The notes under the pieces were generated by a model, which did no database searches, was not told where the DNA came from, and saw nothing but the letters and a program-made list of their open reading frames with translations. This document shows, piece by piece, positions 50,878 to 58,851 of a stretch of DNA of 64,000 nt. The translations under genes and the position numbers were made by a program. Origin of the DNA: Trichomonas vaginalis G3 (Eukaryota > Parabasalia > Trichomonadida > Trichomonadidae); NCBI RefSeq assembly GCF_026262505.1, contig NC_067206.1, positions 248,001 to 312,000 of the forward strand, given 5' to 3'. Each line of letters opens with the position of its first letter. Positions within the stretch are counted from its first letter, which is position 1.

Positions 50878-52959
50878 ATGCTGTTTTCTTCCAATGTAGC
50901 CAAGATTCTGGCTAATTGCAAAAATGAAGAAAAAGCATTTAGCAAAGAGAAGGATACCCCTTTCTTTCATAATGTAACGAATAAACACTCTTCGGCGAAC
51001 CAATCCTTTCTTATCAAACCTGAAATAATTTTTCAATCAAAAACACCATCTGCAGACTATTCTACTATTATATCTGAAGCTATGAACAATGTAATTCTTC
51101 ATAACTCTCTAGAGAATTATAATAAAGCATTTCAATGCATTCAAAAATTATCTCGCAACAGAAATCAATCAAATGATGTTGTGAATTTTGCTAAATCTTT
51201 TATTACAGAAGATTTAGAAATCATTTTATCACAGTTTTCAAGTCTTGATAGCATGGAAAAGATTAATTTGAAATTAATTGAATTAAAGAAGGCTATTGAG
51301 TATATTACATCACTTCTATACTCTCCGATTCGGTCATATTCCTTTTCAAGAGAACCAAATCAAATAATTACAGATGTTTTGATAGATTTTGTCAAATATA
51401 ACCCTGATATAATCAAAACAAACATGGAATTTGCGTTAAATTATGCAGTACAATCAATTCTCAACACTCCTGAAAATATAGATGATTTAACTTTGGATTT
51501 TATTAAAAATTTGAGTGATATCTTCACTCAATCTCAATTTATCACAGAGTTTTCCTCTTTCTTGTCCAAAGGAGACTATGATTACATGATATATGACCAA
51601 GAAATCGACCAAGTTTTGTATCATTTGTATAATACTCGAGCACAAATCAAAAAACTATCATCAAAGTTAGGTGAAACATTAGTTGCTTCAATAATCGATG
51701 CAGTTACTACTTCTTTATTTAAGAACCGATTTGAAAATGAAAATGTTGAAATTATTCAACAAATTTTCACATCAGATAACAGAGAATTAATCAACATTCT
51801 TCTAGAAATATCAGATGCACGTAATGATACAACTCTAAGTGACTTATTAAGCTCTGGTTACCAAAGTTACACCAAATCAGTTCTAAAAAAGTATCTTTCA
51901 TACGGAGACCTCGGAGGAATTGACCAAATATTGTTGTTCTTTCAGTCATTGCTAGATTTAAACCTTCCTCAGATTCATCCTGTTATGAAAGCATTTCAAC
52001 AAGGTCTGAACGAATCTCCATCACTTATATCATTTGAATTCGCCAGATTTTGCAATACAATGATTCTTTTCCATCAAGAAGACTTCAAGAAAAATATTGA
52101 TCTCATAATTCATTTCTTTGGCGAATTGTATTCAATAGATAACTTTCTAACATATTATATGCAATTTCTAACTCTTAGATTATTAGAATACAAAGAATTT
52201 ATCCCTGATGCGGAAAAAATCATGTTAAAACATATAAATGATGCATGTGGATATAATACAAACGCATCTAAATTGGAAATTATGATAAAAGATGCAGAAA
52301 ACAATTCCCAACAAGCAAATTCAAATTCTATCGCAACATTTTACTTAATTAAAGAAGATGCATGGCCATACTTTTCAGAAGTTGAAATAGAGACACCAGA
52401 TATGATAAATAATGCTTTTGAAGAGTTTAAGAATCAATACATTGAGAAAAATCCGAAACATCAAATTAAATGGCTGAAAATACTTGACAAAGTCCATTTT
52501 ACCTGTAACAGTATTGAAATTGAGTGTTCAGCATTTCATTACTCAATTCTGCTTCAAATTACTCAACAAAAAGAAATAGAATTGAAAACAGAACGAGATA
52601 AAAGTGCAATTGAAGATTTAATTAAAGCAAACCTAATTGTTAAGCATGAGAACACGTATTTGTTTACTCCTCCAACAAAACCAGTAAAAGTTAGTAATTT
52701 ACCCGAATTAATTCCAGTTGCTGAGAAAGAATCAGAAGCAAACCAAATCAATCAGATAAGACAGACAGCTCTTGAAGCAGGAATCATTAAAATTGCAAAG
52801 AAACATCAAATAATCAAAGTTGACGATTTATTTAATGAAACATCATCTTATGTCAAATTCCCATTGACTAGAGAGGATTTTGATATCAGACTTGGAAAGA
52901 TTCTTAAGATGGAACTTCTTTCAACAACAAAAGACGGAAGAATCCAATTTACTCCATAA
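50878..52959 (+). CDS. APC2: Anaphase-promoting complex subunit 2-like (cullin-homology protein)
   Basis: 693 residues. The N-terminal two thirds are helical, as in cullin repeats. The cullin-homology part begins near residue 490 with DAWPYFSEVEIETPDMINNA, which parallels the FWPPF..LEVPEDI region of human APC2. It continues with KHQIKWLKILDKVHFT, typical of the cullin core strand. The C-terminal winged helix ends KILKMELLSTTKDGRIQFTP, like the QLVYSAGVYRLP ending of APC2. This subunit carries the RING partner APC11 in the ubiquitin ligase that triggers anaphase. Sequence is divergent, so another cullin is possible but the ending favours APC2. Confidence 0.7.
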   Translation: MLFSSNVAKILANCKNEEKAFSKEKDTPFFHNVTNKHSSANQSFLIKPEIIFQSKTPSADYSTIISEAMNNVILHNSLENYNKAFQCIQKLSRNRNQSNDVVNFAKSFITEDLEIILSQFSSLDSMEKINLKLIELKKAIEYITSLLYSPIRSYSFSREPNQIITDVLIDFVKYNPDIIKTNMEFALNYAVQSILNTPENIDDLTLDFIKNLSDIFTQSQFITEFSSFLSKGDYDYMIYDQEIDQVLYHLYNTRAQIKKLSSKLGETLVASIIDAVTTSLFKNRFENENVEIIQQIFTSDNRELINILLEISDARNDTTLSDLLSSGYQSYTKSVLKKYLSYGDLGGIDQILLFFQSLLDLNLPQIHPVMKAFQQGLNESPSLISFEFARFCNTMILFHQEDFKKNIDLIIHFFGELYSIDNFLTYYMQFLTLRLLEYKEFIPDAEKIMLKHINDACGYNTNASKLEIMIKDAENNSQQANSNSIATFYLIKEDAWPYFSEVEIETPDMINNAFEEFKNQYIEKNPKHQIKWLKILDKVHFTCNSIEIECSAFHYSILLQITQQKEIELKTERDKSAIEDLIKANLIVKHENTYLFTPPTKPVKVSNLPELIPVAEKESEANQINQIRQTALEAGIIKIAKKHQIIKVDDLFNETSSYVKFPLTREDFDIRLGKILKMELLSTTKDGRIQFTP

Positions 52960-53785
52960 TTAAGCATGCATATTGTTATATATATTGTTGTTTTGTATAT
53001 AAAAGATATTATTTTCAAATTCTTAAGTTTATAATACATTGTTAAAAGTTCAATAACAATTTTATTATATTTTTTGTGGACTTTACAGAAATTACATGTA
53101 AATATGTATTAAGTTATTTGTTTGAATGACGAAAATGAAATCGAAATTATGTACATCTGATAAATAGAATGTTGCAAATTAAATAGAGAACAGAAGATAT
53201 GGAGAGGATTTGTAAATACACAAAAATCATTTTTATGGATAAAAATTGCTTGAATTCAAAGAAATATGATAAATCGCAAATAAAAAATCTAAAATCTAAG
53301 AAGTTCTACGGAATCAACAGTTATTTGTTCACAAATTGCAACTTCTAAATCTATATATTCTATTAGATTCTTCCTTTTAACGAGTATTTTTCTGAAAAAT
53401 TTAAGACATTTGTCCAATTCCAGTTCCTGTCACATAATTCGACATTTCATGCTGAATCTAACATAAATCATGAATTGAAATAACAAAATGTCTATTATTT
53501 CAGAAGGGCGTTAAAAAGTGACTGACAATGTCATGTAAAGTTTTCTTCATCCATTTTAGTTTAATATTGCTTTTATAAGTCTAATGATCACACCTTGATC
53601 GACCGAATTATTTGATGATCTATTCAAATTTGTGTTATCCCTTTTTTTAAAAGGTCAATTGTGCAATGAAAATATTCGTTGAATATTAGGCAGGAAATTA
53701 TAAACTATCCAAGAATTACATTAAACTAATATCTTTTATATTGAATCAACGACGATTATTTTACAGAAGTTTACATTTGTGGCTG
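52960..53785. other. Intergenic region between the APC2-like and glucanotransferase-like genes
   Basis: Very AT-rich; no gene, RNA or repeat recognised. An in-frame TTG start at 53,741 is not used here because an ATG at 53,786 begins the first conserved strand. Confidence 0.5.
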
Positions 53786-56740
53786 ATGGAGTCTGCTGTT
53801 GTAACTTTGAGATTCATATTTAAATCAGATTACTACAATGGACCGGTCACTGCTTCAGTGAGGTGGATGAATTATGATAATAATGTCCAGACACCCCAAT
53901 TAAATTATGAAATTAACTTAAAGCAACTCAGTAACATAGAATTCATCAACGATCTAACAATTACAGTTCCACCGAATTCTCGGATTTATTTTCAATTTGT
54001 TGAAAAAACTCCATTCGAGACAAAATTTTATCCAATCTCCTCCTATCCAGTCAAAACATCATTCCAAAACCCGATAGAAATATTAGAAACAGAACCCAGC
54101 CGAACTCCAAATCAGTCTAGAACCGTTTTAAGATTCAAAATGAATTATTATACCTATTTTGGCCAAAATTTATATATTATTGGCTCCACAAGATCTCTTG
54201 GATTTTGGGATCCAAAAAATGCGCTTCCTTTATCACATTCTGGCTCAATTGGTTCGTCAAATATCGGTCCGAACGGTCTTTTCAGCGATAGACGCTACAA
54301 CTGGCAGGGCGATCTCGTGGTAGACTGCCTGCCACCGTCGCTCACCTACAAATACATTTGCTACGACGGGACAAGTTTTGTCGAAGAACCAGAGTATCGA
54401 ACGATAACTCTCGGCGGCGCCGGGGGAATTATAGAGCTTAATGATGTCTGGCGTCTCAAGACAATATCATCTCCATTATATTCAACAACATTTTTCGCAG
54501 ATACGATTTTCAAACCTTCCGTCATCAACGACGGCAGAATTACAACATCGCAGAACGAAAACATCAAGTGCTTCTTCAGAGCAAACGTTGCAGGCCTCGG
54601 ACGAGACAGAAAATTACGAATTGTAGGTTCAATTCCCGAATTAGGCGAATGGAACGAAACCCGCGGCCTTGACCTTGCATCTCGTGTCCGGCCGCTCCCA
54701 GACAACTGGCCTGTGACCGAATCTCTCGGATGGAGCATAGAAGTCGAAATTCCAGCATCGAGATTTCCTTTTGAATACAAATACATCGCTCCATCAGCTG
54801 CGAATACTGGCAGCGCGCTCTGGGAGATAGGAGAAAACCACACAGCGTCAGTCAGTTCCGGTGTAAAATCTGCAACATTTGACAATTGGCACATAAACTT
54901 CCCAGACCTCACTTTCCACGGCTCATCCATCTTCTTCTCCTTCAAGTCGATACGCTGCCAGTCCCCCGTCTGCTCGTTCAACGTGTTTGCGCAGATCGGA
55001 CAGTGGGCGTCGCGTTGCGGCTTCTCCCACATACAAGTCGCGGACATATTCGATACAAGGGCCATGTCCGGACAGATGGAGAAGCTCCCCGTCTCCGGTT
55101 TCGCGTTGAATCCGCTGTTATTATCTCTGGCTGAGTACGGATTCGTTCCTGGCTCTGACGATCCGAACGTTCTGTACGTGGAGAAGATAAACTTCTTGGA
55201 AAACAGGGTCTTTCCAGCAAAAATTTCGGAGATGGAGGCAAATGTGGACAAATTCATCGAAGATAACCTTTTCTGGCTTGAGGATTACGCGAAATTATGC
55301 GAATCAGCACGTAGATGTGGTTCTGCAGCCAAAGCAGCCAATATTCAGAATTCTGATCCGAAATTCAGGAAAATTGTCAGATTTATTCAATACTTATGCT
55401 ATGAACAGATCAAGAATGCAGTAAAGTTCTGTCGCGAGCTGCATATTGCTGTAGGACTCGATCTTCCTTTTGCTTTGTCAGAATTTTCAGCCGAAGCACG
55501 CTACAGACAGTATCTCTTCCTCAGAGATTGCAAGCTCGGCACTCCTCCATCACAGAACTCCCCAGTTGGCTCAGTTCTCCCAGCATTTCCATACAATTTC
55601 AAAAATGTCGGCTGCCACGACTGGATAACCAACAGATTGGACTTCTTTGGCCGGCTATTCCCAGCCATCAGACTCGAATCCACCGTAAACTTCTTCCGCC
55701 AGTGGATAATTCCGACAGATCGCTGCGTCAGAGCTGTTTTTGGCCGCTACGAACCCTCTGTCTCCATCTCCTGTGCGGAACTAGAGACATGGGGCCTCTG
55801 GGATGTCGAGCGCTACTCCAAAGCTTACATCCACTCAGATGTCCTGGAAAACCTGTTTGGAGACGACGCCAGGGCAATAGAAGAGAACTTTCTGTACAGA
55901 CTTCCAGACGGATCTCTCGCTTTCAAGCAGGAGTTTTCTTCAGAGAGGCTTCTAGTTGACTCCCAAATCAACGGATACGCTCTGGAACTTCGAAATCGCC
56001 ATCTAAAGAACCTCCTCCGTCTTCAGGGCGAAGTTCTCCTCATCAGGATTGGAGATGGCGACTTCATGCCACGTCCTGCTCTGAACATCGCTCCTGACGA
56101 GAAAGGCGGCGCATCCATTTCTTTCTCAGCTCTTCCGCCATACGAACAGAACGCTCTTCTGAGGCTTCTGAATGAGTCAACACAGAACAAACAGAGGCCT
56201 CTCTGGGCAAGTTCCGGCAGATCCATTCTGAGCAGGATGATGAGTCAGCAGCACTGTTTAGTTTTCTCCGACGCTGCAGGAGTTCACGGAGAGATCTGCG
56301 ACGACGTGATACAGAAGCTAAACATTGTTCCGCTGAGAGTTCAGACAGAGGGAAAGTGCGGAAACACGTTTGACGACGTGAGGTCATATCCATTCTTTTC
56401 TGTCGCAGCTCCAGCGAGGAACAGCGACCCTCCTCTGAGCCAGATGTGGGACAACGGGAGGATAGAGTGCCGCCGCCTCTGGGAGGAAGAACTCTGGGAG
56501 AGCGGCCAGGCGCCTGTCTCTTTCGGTCCGAATGTCGCCAGCACAATAATGAGGCAGCACTGCTGGAGTGCGTCTATGCTCACGATGTTTCCTATTGACT
56601 GCTTGCCTGGATCTACTGTACACATTGTGAGGAGCAAACTGAGTGAATACGGAGCACTGGATGTTGCTGCTTTTGTCAATGACCAGAAGGCAGAAAAGGA
56701 TATCAAAGAGATCCTGGAACAGACAAAAAGAATCAATTGA
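53786..56740 (+). CDS. DPE2-like protein: two CBM20 starch-binding domains plus GH77, with altered catalytic residues
   Basis: 984 residues. Two CBM20 modules: about 112-210 (IIGSTRSLGFWDP) and 270-375 (RIVGSIPELGEWNETRGL). A GH77 body starts near 395, the layout of DPE2-type 4-alpha-glucanotransferases that rework maltose and glycogen. Aligned by eye, the nucleophile site (RIDH in active enzymes) reads IRLESTVNFF with Glu631. The acid/base site (AEDLG) reads SDAAG with Asp829, and the THD site reads NSD with Asp881. The enzyme may be inactive and act as a glycogen-binding regulator. Base composition changes inside the gene near 54,250 from AT-rich to C/G-rich at third positions. Confidence 0.75.
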   Translation: MESAVVTLRFIFKSDYYNGPVTASVRWMNYDNNVQTPQLNYEINLKQLSNIEFINDLTITVPPNSRIYFQFVEKTPFETKFYPISSYPVKTSFQNPIEILETEPSRTPNQSRTVLRFKMNYYTYFGQNLYIIGSTRSLGFWDPKNALPLSHSGSIGSSNIGPNGLFSDRRYNWQGDLVVDCLPPSLTYKYICYDGTSFVEEPEYRTITLGGAGGIIELNDVWRLKTISSPLYSTTFFADTIFKPSVINDGRITTSQNENIKCFFRANVAGLGRDRKLRIVGSIPELGEWNETRGLDLASRVRPLPDNWPVTESLGWSIEVEIPASRFPFEYKYIAPSAANTGSALWEIGENHTASVSSGVKSATFDNWHINFPDLTFHGSSIFFSFKSIRCQSPVCSFNVFAQIGQWASRCGFSHIQVADIFDTRAMSGQMEKLPVSGFALNPLLLSLAEYGFVPGSDDPNVLYVEKINFLENRVFPAKISEMEANVDKFIEDNLFWLEDYAKLCESARRCGSAAKAANIQNSDPKFRKIVRFIQYLCYEQIKNAVKFCRELHIAVGLDLPFALSEFSAEARYRQYLFLRDCKLGTPPSQNSPVGSVLPAFPYNFKNVGCHDWITNRLDFFGRLFPAIRLESTVNFFRQWIIPTDRCVRAVFGRYEPSVSISCAELETWGLWDVERYSKAYIHSDVLENLFGDDARAIEENFLYRLPDGSLAFKQEFSSERLLVDSQINGYALELRNRHLKNLLRLQGEVLLIRIGDGDFMPRPALNIAPDEKGGASISFSALPPYEQNALLRLLNESTQNKQRPLWASSGRSILSRMMSQQHCLVFSDAAGVHGEICDDVIQKLNIVPLRVQTEGKCGNTFDDVRSYPFFSVAAPARNSDPPLSQMWDNGRIECRRLWEEELWESGQAPVSFGPNVASTIMRQHCWSASMLTMFPIDCLPGSTVHIVRSKLSEYGALDVAAFVNDQKAEKDIKEILEQTKRIN

Positions 56741-56893
56741 AAATTTTTTATGTTTTATTTTTATGTTGGAAAAAAAATAGATGTGATTTTTTGTTTTATT
56801 TATTTATTCTTTATTTATTTTTTATATTGGAATCTTTTCTTATTTTTTGTTAAATCTTTCTCAAAAAAAATTACTTGACTTTTTCTTTATATA
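56741..56893. other. T-rich 3' flank of the GH77 gene
   Basis: Homopolymer-rich stretch; nothing else seen. It leads into the MITE. Confidence 0.5.
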
Positions 56894-57270
56894 ATGTCAG
56901 AAAAAAAAGTCCAAACTGCGTAAAAAAGTCTATACCATGGTGCATTTTTGAATGTCAGGAGGGAAAGTTTGAGAGCAGAGTTGCTCCATATCCATCACTA
57001 TATCATCCCTGAAAGTTTCGCCTTCATCAGTTCATTACATGGTTCAAATTGATAGGTTATACCAAAACTATTTTTCAAGGAAATAACGTATTTTTTGGCC
57101 CATAAAGGCACAAAAATTTCTAGATAGGATTAACTAGAAAAGGCAAAACTTTCGGGGGTGATATGGTGGGGGACATAGAGCAACTTTGCTCTCAAACTTT
57201 CCCACCTTACATTCAAAAGTGCCCCGTGGTATAGACTTTTTGAAATGGTATGGACTTTTTTTACTGACGT
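56894..57270. mobile_element. Mariner-type MITE with long inverted repeats
   Basis: A 377-bp element flanked by TA on both sides (56,892-56,893 and 57,271-57,272). Its ends are inverted repeats starting ATGTCAG / ACGTCAG and continuing for about 150 bp each. They include AAAAAGTCTATACCA and GGGAAAGTTTGAGAGCA with scattered differences. It has no coding capacity. TA duplications mark Tc1/mariner-type movers. The divergence between arms suggests an old copy. Confidence 0.75.
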
Positions 57271-57272
57271 TA

Positions 57273-57507
57273 AAACTACATGATGTACATTTTAAAATCT
57301 TCTTTACTGATAAAGAGTATATCAATGATTTTTCATCATATCTCATTGTTTATAAAGATGTGGTAGCACCCGATTTGAGATTGGCACCAGCAGTAATAAT
57401 GTTCATTCATTGTTGCCCAATGAAGGGGAGTACTGCCAAGGTTTGTTTTATTTCTTATATCGAAACTTTCGATATATTGAGATATTTAACAATATTTTGA
57501 TGGCCAT
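57273..57507. other. Unassigned spacer between MITE and ankyrin remnant
   Basis: The plus-strand frame that runs out of the MITE to 57,500 has no recognised domain. No gene called. Confidence 0.4.
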
Positions 57508-57714
57508 TCAAAGCTGCGAAAATACCTTAGAAAATTCTTTATAATCTTTTGATTGCCTATAGCTCCAGTCAAAATAAGAATGGCCATTTTTTGCTGCATA
57601 GTATACAAAACTTGCTCCATCATTTCTTCTAGAATTTACATCGTGGCTGATGTTTGCCAAATATAATACAAATTCAAGATGACCCTCCTGTGATGTGAAA
57701 AGAATTGCATGATC
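57508..57714 (-). pseudogene. Ankyrin-repeat gene remnant
   Basis: The minus strand encodes AILFTSQEGHLEFVLYLANI and then GASFVYYAAKNGH, one ankyrin repeat plus the start of a second in the form common in T. vaginalis. It lacks a start codon; homology stops after NGH and the frame ends in TGA at 57,508-57,510. It lies ~150 bp downstream of the coiled-coil gene on the same strand, and might be the cut-off tail of a once longer gene. Confidence 0.6.
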
Positions 57715-57764
57715 ATTAAAAAAGAAAATTTTACTGTTTGATGTAATTTTATTTTTATTTCAAC

Positions 57765-57825
57765 GGCCATCGGCGGTGATGGACAAATGAAGCGAAGCAA
57801 CCGGAGCTCATCACTGCTGATGGCC
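57765..57825. other. Hairpin-forming inverted repeat
   Basis: Arms GGCCATCGGCGGTGATG (57,765-57,781) and CATCACTGCTGATGGCC (57,809-57,825) pair at 15 of 17 positions, with two G-U pairs if read on the plus strand; loop of 27 bases. Unusually GC-rich for this spacer. Could be a remnant of a repeat or a small structured RNA. Confidence 0.5.
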
Positions 57826-57868
57826 AAATTTTATATATATTCCACTAGGAGTATTTTTCTTTTCGCTT

Positions 57869-58531
57869 TCATTCATTCGAGTTGATTTTCCTCTTTAACC
57901 GGGCATTTTCTTCCTTAAGTTCAGATATCGCTTTTTGATATAGCTCCACAGTGCTTTGATAGCTGTCAGCTGCACTTTTGTACGTTTCTCCTACACTTTT
58001 ATACTGTTCCATTGCAGCTTTATAATGATCTGATGCAGCTGTTGATTGATTTAGTGCTTCTTTATATTTATCGATTGCTTCTTTATAATCAGTGATTGCT
58101 GTTTTGTAATGATTGTTTGATTTCTCCAATAAAGTGAGTTTTGATTTTAAATCTTCTATCTCTTCTTTCAACTGAATAACTTCACTCGAGTCAGTTCCAT
58201 GTTCTTCACTGTATTTTTTAAAGAAATCTGCTAAATTGCCTGAAGACTTAAGTTTAAAAAACTTTTTATAACTTTGTAAAATTGAAATTGCATCATCATA
58301 TGTATCAATACTAATTTCGCATTTACGAACACCATAATAAAGTTTATTAGATTCGCATTTTAATGATCCTTGTTGAAGAAGAGGTGCGAAATATTTTGAA
58401 TTCAATGTAGATTTCTCCATTATCTGTGAAACAAGATCCATATCAAATAATTCATAAAAACTCTCTTGATCGGTGTATGTTTCAATGTTTTTGGCAATGG
58501 AATCTATGTCAAGAGTAAGATTATTAGTCAT
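57869..58531 (-). CDS. Coiled-coil protein, 220 residues
   Basis: The N-terminal ~110 residues (MTNNLTLDIDSIAKNIETYT) look like a small helical domain. Residues ~118-215 form a coiled coil made of degenerate 7-residue units such as HYKTAITDYKEAIDKYKEAL. The N-terminus resembles the leader domain I associate with trichomonad ankyrin-repeat proteins, and an ankyrin remnant follows downstream (57,508-57,714), so it may be a shortened member of that family. Function unknown. Confidence 0.6.
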   Translation of the reverse strand: MTNNLTLDIDSIAKNIETYTDQESFYELFDMDLVSQIMEKSTLNSKYFAPLLQQGSLKCESNKLYYGVRKCEISIDTYDDAISILQSYKKFFKLKSSGNLADFFKKYSEEHGTDSSEVIQLKEEIEDLKSKLTLLEKSNNHYKTAITDYKEAIDKYKEALNQSTAASDHYKAAMEQYKSVGETYKSAADSYQSTVELYQKAISELKEENARLKRKINSNE

Positions 58532-58535
58532 TAGT

Positions 58536-58609
58536 CGTAAAATATGGATAATTTTTCTACCTAAAAATTATCCGTAAAATATGGATAATTTTTCTACCTA
58601 AAAATTATC
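58536..58609. repeat. Two tandem 37-bp repeats, each a perfect hairpin
   Basis: Units 58,536-58,572 and 58,573-58,609 are identical. Each contains GGATAATTTTT and its complement AAAAATTATCC (the last C belongs to the next unit) around a CTACCT loop. They start 5 bp upstream of the coiled-coil gene's ATG and probably fall in its promoter or 5' leader. Confidence 0.8.
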
Positions 58610-58851
58610 CATAAAATATCTGACTATTTTTCTTTTTATTATCGTTTTTAAACTGAAAATTGAGCTTTGATCAGATCTGTTTCTCATGATGTGTACATTC
58701 TTTGAATAATTAACTTTTATAAATTCTCAAATCGAACCACCGTTGAACCACTTCTATAATGGTTGTAAACTTAGAAGAAGCACTATAAAAACCTGTTTAT
58801 AAAAAAATGATATCGATGTCAAAAAAATTCAATAAATATTTTTTATTATTA
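58610..58851. other. Intergenic region upstream of the coiled-coil gene
   Basis: AT-rich with no gene or RNA recognised; contains the 3' end of the CARMIL-like transcript and the upstream region of the coiled-coil gene. Confidence 0.5.

Noticed and set aside
50861-50898. ATG at 50,861 as the start of the APC2-like gene
   Set aside because: It is out of frame and meets a stop after 12 codons; at best a short upstream frame.
54361-55257. A 298-codon minus-strand frame opposite the GH77 gene
   Set aside because: It is a shadow of the high-GC coding strand, with no recognisable domain.
57186-57500. A 104-codon plus-strand frame
   Set aside because: It starts inside the MITE arm and has no recognisable domain.
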